Part shown: one piece after another, positions 31,464-39,056 of the stretch
Numbering within the stretch: position 1 is the first letter of the stretch
Layout: each line of letters begins with the position of its first letter
Assembly: GCF_000252995.1 (NCBI RefSeq)
Contig: NC_015761.1
Location: 248,001-312,000 of the forward strand
Length of the DNA: 64,000 nucleotides
Reading direction: 5' to 3'
Source of the DNA: Salmonella bongori NCTC 12419
GTDB lineage: Bacteria; Pseudomonadota; Gammaproteobacteria; Enterobacterales; Enterobacteriaceae
Translations under genes and position numbers: made by a program
The notes under the pieces: generated by a model
What the model was told of the DNA's origin: nothing
Seen by the model: the letters and a program-made list of their open reading frames with translations, nothing else
The model's database searches: none

Positions 31464-32264
31464 GTGCGAAAAAACACCTATGCGATGCGCTATGTTGCCG
31501 GACAGCCCGCCGAACGGATTTTACCGCCAGGGTCGTTTGCGAGCATTGGTCAGGCATTGCCCGCCGGGGAACCGTTAAGCAGTGAAGAGCGGATCCGTAT
31601 CCTTGTATGGAATATATTTAAGCAGCAGCGGGCCGAATGGTTATCGGTGCTGAAGAACTACGGTAAAGATGCGCATCTGGTTCTGCTGCAGGAGGCGCAA
31701 ACGACACCTGAACTTGTGCAGTTTGCCACCGCTAACTATCTTGCAGCCGATCAGGTTCCTGCTTTTGTATTGCCTCAGCATCCGTCTGGCGTTATGACCC
31801 TTTCTGCCGCCCATCCTGTTTACTGCTGCCCTTTACGGGAAAGAGAGCCGATTTTACGTTTGGCGAAATCGGCTCTGGTGACGGTATATCCGTTGCCGGA
31901 CACCCGGTTATTAATGGTGGTAAATGTTCATGCGGTAAATTTTAGTCTGGGCGTTGATGTTTATAGTAAGCAGTTACTTCCTATTGGCGATCAGATTGCG
32001 CATCATAGCGGACCTGTCATTATGGCGGGTGATTTTAATGCCTGGAGCCGTCCTCGCATGAATGCGTTGTACCGCTTTGCGCGTGAGATGTCGCTGCGCC
32101 AGGTGCGTTTTACTGACGATCAGCGTCGTCGTGCATTTGGACGGCCGCTGGACTTTGTTTTTTATCGTGGTTTAAACGTGAGTGAAGCGTCAGTATTGGT
32201 GACGCGCGCTTCCGATCACAATCCGCTACTTGTTGAATTCAGTCCCGGCAAACCTGAATCATAA
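31464..32264 (+). CDS. yafD: YafD, endonuclease/exonuclease/phosphatase-family protein
   Basis: The 266-residue product has the EEP fold: ILVWNIFKQQ (metal-binding Asn), LLQEAQT (catalytic Glu), MAGDFNAWS (Asp/Asn pair) and the final ASDHNPLLVEF (Asp-His). These residues mark a Mg-dependent phosphodiester hydrolase; the physiological substrate is not established to my knowledge, though in Salmonella the gene has been linked to survival in egg white. The start is GTG at 31464. yafE follows 77 bases later. Confidence 0.92.
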   Translation: MRKNTYAMRYVAGQPAERILPPGSFASIGQALPAGEPLSSEERIRILVWNIFKQQRAEWLSVLKNYGKDAHLVLLQEAQTTPELVQFATANYLAADQVPAFVLPQHPSGVMTLSAAHPVYCCPLREREPILRLAKSALVTVYPLPDTRLLMVVNVHAVNFSLGVDVYSKQLLPIGDQIAHHSGPVIMAGDFNAWSRPRMNALYRFAREMSLRQVRFTDDQRRRAFGRPLDFVFYRGLNVSEASVLVTRASDHNPLLVEFSPGKPES

Positions 32265-32341
32265 AGGTAAGTCAGGTCTGCCATGGGGCAGGCCTCAACG
32301 GTTGCTGCCCTCGACTTTCTCCATAACAGAAGGGCAACACC

Positions 32342-33112
32342 ATGACAATGCACTCTCATCATAATAACGTTGATAAACAGTTTGGTTCGCAGGCAAACGC
32401 TTATTTACATAGCGCTGTTCATGCCGAGGGCCGCGATTTAGTACGTCTGGCGCAAAGGTTGTCTGGTTTTTCACAGGCGAATGTACTGGATATGGGGTGT
32501 GGGGCCGGACACGCCAGTTTTATCGCGGCGCTGAATGTCAAATCGGTAGTGGCTTATGATTTGTCAGCCAGGATGCTTGAGGTAGTCGCCGGGGCGGCGG
32601 AAGAAAAACAGTTAAATAATATTATTCTCCGGCAAGGCTATGCAGAAAAACTGCCCTTTGAAGAGGCGTCGTTTGAGGTGGTGATTAGCCGCTATTCCGC
32701 TCATCACTGGCACGACGTTGGTCAGGCCCTGCGTGAGGTTCACCGTGTATTAAAACCTGGTGGCGTGCTGATTATTATGGATGTCATGTCGCCAGGACAT
32801 CCTGTACGCGATGTCTGGCTGCAAACGGTGGAGGCGTTACGCGATACGTCGCATGTCCGTAATTATTCCAGTGGTGAATGGCTGGAAATGGTCAATAAAG
32901 CGATGCTGATGACGAATACGCTGGAAACCGATCGTTTATCGCTGGAGTTTCGCTCATGGGTAACGCGGATGCGTACGCCGGCGGCGCTGGTGGAGGCAAT
33001 TCGCTTGTATCAGGCGAGCGCATCGGCAGAGGTGAAGCGCTATTTTGAGTTACAGGATGACGGCTCGTTTAGTAGCGATACTATCATGCTGGAGGCGTAT
33101 AAGACGGTATAA
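32342..33112 (+). CDS. yafE: YafE, SAM-dependent methyltransferase
   Basis: The 256-residue class I methyltransferase has motif I VLDMGCGAGH (about 49-58), an acidic residue at the end of beta-2 (VVAYDLS), and the UbiE-like segment VISRYSAHHWHDVGQALREVHRVLKPGG. The substrate is unknown. A bidirectional terminator separates it from convergent mltD. Confidence 0.9.
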   Translation: MTMHSHHNNVDKQFGSQANAYLHSAVHAEGRDLVRLAQRLSGFSQANVLDMGCGAGHASFIAALNVKSVVAYDLSARMLEVVAGAAEEKQLNNIILRQGYAEKLPFEEASFEVVISRYSAHHWHDVGQALREVHRVLKPGGVLIIMDVMSPGHPVRDVWLQTVEALRDTSHVRNYSSGEWLEMVNKAMLMTNTLETDRLSLEFRSWVTRMRTPAALVEAIRLYQASASAEVKRYFELQDDGSFSSDTIMLEAYKTV

Positions 33113-33120
33113 CAATTATA

Positions 33121-33147
33121 AAAGGCGCCGGGGAAGCGGCGCCTTTT
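33121..33147. terminator. Bidirectional terminator between yafE and mltD
   Basis: The stem AAAGGCGCCG / CGGCGCCTTTT with a six-base loop has A and T flanks on both sides, so it can serve yafE on the plus strand and mltD on the minus strand. Confidence 0.88.
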
Positions 33148-33167
33148 GGCTTTTTCGTCGGACAATA

Positions 33168-34535
33168 TCAGGAGTCTGGCGTGCTATTGTCCTTCACGAA
33201 CAGCGTAAGCTGATCGCCCGGTTGCAGATTATCCGTATCATGATTCCAGCGCATCACATCTTTGATATTCACTCCGTGACGTCGGGCAATGCTGGAAAGC
33301 GAATCGCCTTTACGGACACGATAGGTAATGCTATCGCTATTGTTAGCCAGTCGCTGTGCGCTGCTGCCAGCGCCAACGTTCAGACTTTGCCCAACCTTCA
33401 GGCGGGAACCACGCAGGTTATTCCACTGCTGCAAATCTTTAGTGCTTACGCCAAGACGTGAAGCAATGCCTGACAACGTATCGCCAGAACGCACCTTATA
33501 GCTGCGGCTATTCAGTGGTGTATTATCGGCGATCAACCGGGACTGAACGGCGTCAATCTCACCGGAAGCCAGCGACTCACGCAGTTGCTCAGCATGTTTT
33601 TTGGGTACCATGACATATCGCGGACCGCTTACGCCTAAGGTAGACCCTTTTACGCCGGCATTGAATGTCTTCAGCTTACTGATAGACATGCCTGCCATAT
33701 CTGCAACCTGAGCCATTTCAACGGGGCTGTTTAAACGGACCCGCGCCAGCGCCCGGCTTTCATCTGTTGTTGGCAGACGTACGCCGTAACGTTTGCTGTT
33801 TTTGAGAATTTCACTCAACGCCAGCATTTTTGGCACATAGACCTTTGTTTCCCGTGGTAAAGAAAGCGACCAGAAATCCGTCGGTTTTCCACGGGCTTTG
33901 TTTGCCTTAATTGCCCGCATAACACGGCCTTCGCCACTGTTATACGCGGCAACGGTTAACAGCCAGTCGCCGTCAAACATTTTGTTCAGACGCTGCATCA
34001 TGTCTAACGCGGCGGTTGTAGAGGCTACAACATCACGACGCGCGTCATAATTACGGGTCTGTTTTAAACCATAATTGCGCCCTGTGCTCGGTATGATCTG
34101 CCAAATACCTGCGGCATTGGCGCCAGACGTTGCGTGAGGATCAAAAGCGCTCTCCACTATGGGTAATAGTACCAGCTCCATAGGCATGTTACGTTTCTTA
34201 ACCTGCCCCGCTATCCAGTACATATACGGCTCTGCCCGTAAAGTCACATCGTGGAGATAGCTCTTATTGCGTAAATACTTCTGTTTCTGTTCGCGAATCC
34301 GGCTGTTTTCCGGAATTCCCATCTTTAGCTCGTCGCCAATGAAAGCCCACAAGTCCTGATCTGGCGCGATGGACGTCCCATCGTCCATCCATCGTGCCTG
34401 ACTCGTAAACTTTCCTGCTTCCCCTTGACCAGCTGCAGAAAGGCTCTGTGCGTGCTGTTGGACGTTGCCAGCGTTCTGAGACGTCTGGCACCCCACAAGC
34501 AGGACAGAGGCGAGTAATATCGCTTTTGCCTTCAT
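33168..34535 (-). CDS. mltD: MltD, membrane-bound lytic murein transglycosylase D
   Basis: MltD cleaves the MurNAc-GlcNAc bond of peptidoglycan with formation of 1,6-anhydro ends. The 455-residue precursor has a lipobox at Cys16 (VLLVGC), an SLT-type catalytic domain with Glu128 in PIVESAFDPHATSGANAAG, and two C-terminal LysM modules (about residues 345-387 and 400-445) that bind glycan. It is divergent from nothing nearby; gloB is upstream on the same strand 71 bases away. Confidence 0.96.
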   Translation of the reverse strand: MKAKAILLASVLLVGCQTSQNAGNVQQHAQSLSAAGQGEAGKFTSQARWMDDGTSIAPDQDLWAFIGDELKMGIPENSRIREQKQKYLRNKSYLHDVTLRAEPYMYWIAGQVKKRNMPMELVLLPIVESAFDPHATSGANAAGIWQIIPSTGRNYGLKQTRNYDARRDVVASTTAALDMMQRLNKMFDGDWLLTVAAYNSGEGRVMRAIKANKARGKPTDFWSLSLPRETKVYVPKMLALSEILKNSKRYGVRLPTTDESRALARVRLNSPVEMAQVADMAGMSISKLKTFNAGVKGSTLGVSGPRYVMVPKKHAEQLRESLASGEIDAVQSRLIADNTPLNSRSYKVRSGDTLSGIASRLGVSTKDLQQWNNLRGSRLKVGQSLNVGAGSSAQRLANNSDSITYRVRKGDSLSSIARRHGVNIKDVMRWNHDTDNLQPGDQLTLFVKDNSTPDS

Positions 34536-34606
34536 GTGTGTGTCAATAGTTGCTTAAAAGACGACCGATCATAACGGCGAAGTTAACGAATGACAAGTAA
34601 GAATTA

Positions 34607-35362
34607 TCAGAACGTGTCTTTCTTTGACCTTAACCATGCAAAACGCGCTTCTGGTTGTTGCAATATTGTTTCTTTGTTTATTTCATTAATTAAATCAATA
34701 TCTTCTGTTCTTAAAAAAAGATTAATCTTACGCTCATTTTTCAGCATAACGGGGAGTGTCATTTGTTTTTTTACACGTAACTCGTTAACTTTACGATAAT
34801 ATTCATTTATGAACGAATCGTGCGGAAGAATGCTCAATGCGAACTTAATGTTCTCTAAAGTATACTCATGAGCACTGCAGATTAATGTATCGTCAGGAAG
34901 CGAATTTATCTTCATAAGTGATTGATACATTTGCGACGCGGTGCCTTCGAACAGCCGACCGCAACCACCAGAAAACAGGGTGTCGCCGCAAAATAAGTAA
35001 GGATGACTAAAGTAACAGATGTGCCCTGACGTGTGACCAGGCGTAGCAAATATACTAAATTTGCGGCCTAAAACGAGGAGAGTATCACCATCGCCAACAA
35101 GGTGAGTGGCTCCCTTGTCTTGTGTTTCTGCCGGTCCATAAACGGTCATGTGCGGGAAATGTTGCAACAGTTCTTTTACTCCGCCAACATGGTCGTGATG
35201 GTGATGCGTCAGGAAAATCACCTCCGGAACCCATTTATTCTCAGCGATGGCCTTTAAGACCGGCGCAGCCTCTCCGGGATCAACAATTACACAGCGGCTT
35301 TCTTGATCTGCCAGTACCCAAATGTAATTGTCCTGAAATGCGGGAATACTGTTAAGATTCAT
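34607..35362 (-). CDS. gloB: GloB, hydroxyacylglutathione hydrolase (glyoxalase II)
   Basis: GloB hydrolyses S-D-lactoylglutathione to glutathione and D-lactate, completing methylglyoxal detoxification. The 251-residue metallo-beta-lactamase-fold enzyme has THHHHDH with His53, His55, Asp57 and His58 as the two-metal ligands, then HTSGHICYF and SAHEYTLENIKF. It is divergent from yafS, with only 34 bases between the start codons. Confidence 0.96.
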   Translation of the reverse strand: MNLNSIPAFQDNYIWVLADQESRCVIVDPGEAAPVLKAIAENKWVPEVIFLTHHHHDHVGGVKELLQHFPHMTVYGPAETQDKGATHLVGDGDTLLVLGRKFSIFATPGHTSGHICYFSHPYLFCGDTLFSGGCGRLFEGTASQMYQSLMKINSLPDDTLICSAHEYTLENIKFALSILPHDSFINEYYRKVNELRVKKQMTLPVMLKNERKINLFLRTEDIDLINEINKETILQQPEARFAWLRSKKDTF

Positions 35363-35396
35363 ATATTACCTCTCAAATAATTAGCGGAAGGTTGTG

Positions 35397-36119
35397 ATGA
35401 AACCGGCAAGACTCCCTCAAACTGTCGTTGCGCCCGGATGCTGGGGGGAGCTGCCCTGGGGCAATTACTATCGTGAGGCGCTGGAACAGCAGTTGAATCC
35501 GTGGTTTGCAAAAATGTATGGTTTCCATTTGCTTAAAATCGGTAATTTAAGCGCAGAAATCAATTGCGAAGCGTGTGCGGTCTCCCATCAAGTGAATGTT
35601 TCAGCCATGGGCTCGCCAATGCAGGTTCTGGCCGATCCGTTACATCTTCCGTTTGCGGATAAATCCGTCGATGTTTGTCTGCTGGCGCATACTTTGCCAT
35701 GGAGTACCGACCCGCACCGCTTATTGCGCGAAGCTGACCGCGTGTTGATTGACGACGGTTGGCTGGTTATGAGCGGATTTAACCCCGTCAGTTTGATGGG
35801 CCTACGCAAACTGGTGCCCGTTTTACGTAAAATGCCGCCTTATAATAGTCGAATGTTTACACTCATGCGGCAACTGGACTGGCTGTCTTTACTCAATTTC
35901 GAAGTGCTGCACCATAGCCGCTTTCATGTTTTGCCCTGGAAAAAACAAGGGGGGCGGCTTTTAAATACACATATTCCTGCACTGGGCTGTTTGCAGCTTA
36001 TTGTAGCCCGTAAGCGGACTATCCCGCTTACGCTCAATCCTCTTCGACATAGTAAAAGTAAACCCCCTATCCGCCAGACTGTTGGCGCCACCCGGCAATA
36101 TCGCAAACCGGATAGCTAA
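35397..36119 (+). CDS. yafS: YafS, putative SAM-dependent methyltransferase
   Basis: The 240-residue product resembles class I methyltransferases in its middle (LPFADKSVDVCLLAHTLPW, then DGWLVMSGFNP), although the glycine-rich motif I is poorly kept. Function unknown. I chose the ATG at 35397; an in-frame GTG directly before it would add one residue. It is divergent from gloB and convergent with rnhA, almost touching its stop. Confidence 0.9.
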   Translation: MKPARLPQTVVAPGCWGELPWGNYYREALEQQLNPWFAKMYGFHLLKIGNLSAEINCEACAVSHQVNVSAMGSPMQVLADPLHLPFADKSVDVCLLAHTLPWSTDPHRLLREADRVLIDDGWLVMSGFNPVSLMGLRKLVPVLRKMPPYNSRMFTLMRQLDWLSLLNFEVLHHSRFHVLPWKKQGGRLLNTHIPALGCLQLIVARKRTIPLTLNPLRHSKSKPPIRQTVGATRQYRKPDS

Positions 36120-36583
36120 GCCTCTGCCTGATAGCCTGTATCTTTCCGCGTGGGATTCATTGCTGCGGCGCGCGCCAGTTCATCGCAACGCTCGTTTTCC
36201 GGATGTCCCGCATGGCCTTTGACCCATACCCATTTGATTTGGTGCTGACCTAACGCCGCATCAAGACGTTGCCAAAGATCGACATTCTTTACAGGTTTCT
36301 TGTCAGCTGTTTTCCAGCCACGTTTTTTCCAGTTATGAATCCATTGGGTAATTCCCTGTCGCACATACTGGCTGTCGGTACTCAATATAACTTCACAATG
36401 TTCTTTCAACGCCTCAAGCGCGACGATCGCCGCCATCAACTCCATTCGGTTGTTGGTGGTCAGGGTGTAACCTTCACTAAATGTTTTTTCATGGCCGCGA
36501 TAGCGTAAGATAGCGCCATAACCGCCAGGCCCTGGATTCCCCAGACAAGAGCCATCGGTGAAAATTTCTACCTGTTTAAGCAT
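36116..36583 (-). CDS. rnhA: RnhA, ribonuclease HI
   Basis: RnhA degrades RNA in RNA-DNA hybrids, removing R-loops and primers. The 155-residue product begins MLKQVEIFTDGSCLGNPG, with Asp10 the first of the DEDD metal ligands; the others lie in RMELMAAI, STDSQYV and NERCDELAR. I chose the start at 36583 from family length; the open frame upstream runs antisense to dnaQ and is not coding. The stop overlaps yafS by four bases in convergent orientation. The divergent rnhA-dnaQ pair shares overlapping promoters in E. coli. Confidence 0.96.
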   Translation of the reverse strand: MLKQVEIFTDGSCLGNPGPGGYGAILRYRGHEKTFSEGYTLTTNNRMELMAAIVALEALKEHCEVILSTDSQYVRQGITQWIHNWKKRGWKTADKKPVKNVDLWQRLDAALGQHQIKWVWVKGHAGHPENERCDELARAAAMNPTRKDTGYQAEA

Positions 36584-36646
36584 CTCTGGTAGACTTCCTG
36601 TAATTGAAATCGATAACAAAATGCAAGTCTGACATAAATGACCGAT

Positions 36647-37378
36647 ATGAGCACTGCAATTACACGACAGATTGTCCTCGATACCGAAACCACCGGTATG
36701 AACCAGATCGGCGCACACTATGAAGGCCACAAGATTATTGAGATCGGTGCGGTTGAGGTGATAAACCGTCGTCTGACCGGCAACAATTTTCATGTTTACC
36801 TTAAGCCGGATCGGCTTGTCGATCCGGAAGCTTTTGGCGTACACGGCATTGCCGATGAGTTTCTGCTGGATAAACCGGTTTTTGCTGATGTCGTGGATGA
36901 GTTTCTTGATTATATCCGCGGTGCGGAACTGGTCATCCATAACGCTTCGTTCGATATCGGCTTTATGGATTATGAATTTGCTCTGCTTAAACGTGATATT
37001 CCTAAAACCAGTACCTTCTGCAAGGTCACCGATAGCCTGGCGCTGGCGCGGAAAATGTTCCCCGGCAAACGTAACAGCCTGGATGCGCTTTGCTCGCGTT
37101 ATGAGATAGATAACAGCAAACGTACTTTACACGGGGCATTACTCGATGCCCAGATTCTCGCCGATGTCTATCTGGCGATGACAGGCGGACAAACGTCTAT
37201 GACATTTGCGATGGAAGGAGAAACGCAGCGGCAGCAAGGTGAAGAGACAATTCAACGTATCGTCCGCCAGGCGAGTCGGTTACGGGTCGTTTTTGCCTCT
37301 GATGAAGAGCTGGCTGCCCATGAATCGCGGCTTGATTTGGTACAGAAAAAAGGGGGAAGTTGCCTGTGGCGGGCGTAA
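36647..37378 (+). CDS. dnaQ: DnaQ, DNA polymerase III epsilon (proofreading) subunit
   Basis: DnaQ is the 3'-5' exonuclease of the Pol III core, partner of the alpha subunit encoded at 4.8 kb. The 243-residue product has the exo I motif DTETTG with Asp12 and Glu14, then HNASFDIGFMD (exo II) and HGALLDAQILADVY (exo III). I took the ATG giving MSTAITRQ as in E. coli; an in-frame ATG three codons earlier is possible. The C-terminal tail after residue 185 binds alpha. Confidence 0.96.
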   Translation: MSTAITRQIVLDTETTGMNQIGAHYEGHKIIEIGAVEVINRRLTGNNFHVYLKPDRLVDPEAFGVHGIADEFLLDKPVFADVVDEFLDYIRGAELVIHNASFDIGFMDYEFALLKRDIPKTSTFCKVTDSLALARKMFPGKRNSLDALCSRYEIDNSKRTLHGALLDAQILADVYLAMTGGQTSMTFAMEGETQRQQGEETIQRIVRQASRLRVVFASDEELAAHESRLDLVQKKGGSCLWRA

Positions 37379-37455
37379 GCTATCCCTTTTTATACGCTAA
37401 AAACCTTCCTTCAGGTGAATTTTGCAGCAACTGATTCAAAAGATGAGAAAAAGCG

Positions 37456-37484
37456 TTGACGAGCGCCACAGCAAACCGTAATAT
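37456..37484 (+). promoter_or_regulatory. aspV promoter
   Basis: TTGACG (37456-37461) and TAATAT (37479-37484) are 17 bases apart, about 30 bases before aspV, and followed by CGCC, a GC-rich discriminator usual for stable RNA genes. Confidence 0.8.
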
Positions 37485-37513
37485 TCGCCTCGTCCCCAAC
37501 GGGAATATAATAC

Positions 37514-37590
37514 GGAGCGGTAGTTCAGTTGGTTAGAATACCTGCCTGTCACGCAGGGGGTCGCGGGTTCGAGTCCCGTCCGTTCCGCCA
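37514..37590 (+). tRNA. aspV: tRNA-Asp (GTC anticodon)
   Basis: A 77-base tRNA-Asp with encoded CCA, identical to aspU. aspV is the left boundary of SPI-6 in Salmonella and of other islands in E. coli. Confidence 0.97.
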
Positions 37591-37632
37591 ACTCATTCTT
37601 TAAACGCTATGCGTATCATTAATGAGTGAAGA

Positions 37633-37667
37633 AACCACAAGTTAAAAACGACTTGTGGTTTTTTTTT
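37633..37667 (+). terminator. Terminator downstream of aspV
   Basis: A ten-base stem AACCACAAGT / ACTTGTGGTT with an eight-base loop is followed by TTTTTTT, 43 bases past the tRNA. Confidence 0.9.
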
Positions 37668-38036
37668 ATGCGGGAATTTCCTTCATACCCGGCAGAAGGA
37701 AAAGAAAGACAATGGTGGCCTCCTTGTAAGAGGAAATTTGGGCTCACTCATTTTGAATTTTCTGCGACAAAACATTCATTTGCTTGTCTCGTCATCATTT
37801 CTTTGTGCCATCGTCATGGCAAACCAGTAAGGCAGAATAATAAACTGTCCTGGGTAATCTCTCCCGGGACCCGCCGGTCCGTGGTTAAGCGGGCACGTAG
37901 TAGTCGACACTACAGCGGCTTCACATAGTGTATATCTGACAGATAGTAGTGGTTTTCTGAAGGCGTAGCAGAGAAATTATCGATGTCCCCCTTGCGCCTT
38001 CGCAAATCACTGACTCCGCCATTTTACTAATATTGC
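37668..38036. other. Gene-free junction at the SPI-6 site
   Basis: These 369 bases separate aspV from the pagN stop, where other Salmonella carry the type VI secretion, saf fimbrial and sinR genes of SPI-6. I find no convincing gene; short open frames have no ribosome site or recognisable product. A short palindrome CGGGAC / GTCCCGG-like segment sits near 37865. It may contain the scar of an SPI-6 deletion or be an ancestral site that never received it. Confidence 0.5.
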
Positions 38037-38756
38037 TTAAAAAGCATAAGTGATGCCAATCATGAAATCGTTGGATGCGGCTTTCGTGTCTGTATAATAA
38101 GAGGTGTGTTCATCACCGGCATAATTATTTTTTGAAATTTTTACTTTGCCTGCATTAATGTATTTATAACTGGCATCAATGGCAATGTTATCGGTTACAG
38201 CATATTTTGCGCCGATACCTGCGCCCCAGGCAACGTTATTTTTTGAAGCGGAGAGAGTTTCGTTAATGTCATAGCCAACAGGGATAGTGTTGTTTTTTAG
38301 CTTCACGTGAGCGAGGCCAATACCTGCGCTGACATATGGCGTTAATGCAGTACTGTTATGGAAATCATAATAACCATTCACCATATATGTGGCCATCCGG
38401 ACCTGGTTTTTTACGTTGATGTGTACCGATTCACCAAACGCAGTGATATCCTGCCCGCTTTTGGCATCGGTTTCCCCTCTAAAGGTTGTATCCAGTTCTA
38501 AACGTACCGGAAGCTGGTATTGATCATAGAAGTCATAACCGACAGCAACCCCGCCGCCAAAAAACCCTTTAGTACTGTCAGGTAACTTTTTGTGGCCATT
38601 GACTATTTCATCTGCACTAAAGGTCGAATTGATTCCATAGAGGTTTACTACCGATACCCCTGCTTTCCCGGTGATGTAGGCCCCCTCTTTTGCTGGTGCA
38701 GCAGCAGCATAGGTCGCCAGGAGGGAAATGATACAGACTGTGGAAAAGTTTTTCAT
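38037..38756 (-). CDS. pagN: PagN, outer-membrane adhesin/invasin (Hek/Tia-like)
   Basis: PagN is a PhoP-activated outer-membrane protein that binds heparan sulphate and promotes host cell adhesion and invasion. The 239-residue precursor has a signal peptide (1-20, ending YAAAA) and alternating strands of an eight-stranded OmpX/OmpA-like barrel with long loops, ending in ITYAF with terminal Phe. I chose the ATG at 38756 behind GAGGCAGG; the frame is open 51 codons further but without such a site. PhoP control is known for the family; I could not identify a clear PhoP box. Confidence 0.9.
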   Translation of the reverse strand: MKNFSTVCIISLLATYAAAAPAKEGAYITGKAGVSVVNLYGINSTFSADEIVNGHKKLPDSTKGFFGGGVAVGYDFYDQYQLPVRLELDTTFRGETDAKSGQDITAFGESVHINVKNQVRMATYMVNGYYDFHNSTALTPYVSAGIGLAHVKLKNNTIPVGYDINETLSASKNNVAWGAGIGAKYAVTDNIAIDASYKYINAGKVKISKNNYAGDEHTSYYTDTKAASNDFMIGITYAF

Positions 38757-39056
38757 TTCAGAACCTGCCTCAATATTGGGATAAAAGACAAGTTCCACGG
38801 TATAGGGGAGGATATAACGATTATATAAACGAAGAGAAAAAAATTGGTATATCAACGTTGGGTGATGGGTAATCTGAGCAAGGAATGAGATGAAACGTTT
38901 AAATAACAATACAATGCGCTATTTCTGGTCAAGGGAAGGCTGAATGATATAACTTAAAAGGGCGGCTGGATTGGTTGTCATCACCATATATGCCCTGAGG
39001 TATATCGTTGAACGCCATCAATCTGACGTAGCAGAGTGATGGCGGATAACGACGGC
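38757..39056. other. Intergenic region between autotransporter gene and pagN
   Basis: This 300-base AT-rich stretch holds the pagN upstream region. A minus-strand TATAAT lies near 38818-38825, a plausible -10 about 65 bases before pagN. No gene or clear operator is seen. Near 39003-39047 GATGGCG-type repeats suggest a weak hairpin after the autotransporter stop. Confidence 0.45.

Noticed and set aside
37626..37928. 100-codon frame downstream of aspV
   Set aside because: It begins in the aspV terminator hairpin and has no ribosome site or recognisable family.
38757..38900. PhoP box upstream of pagN
   Set aside because: A GTTTA word is present near 38897, but I found no second GTTTA at the required spacing, so I do not report it.
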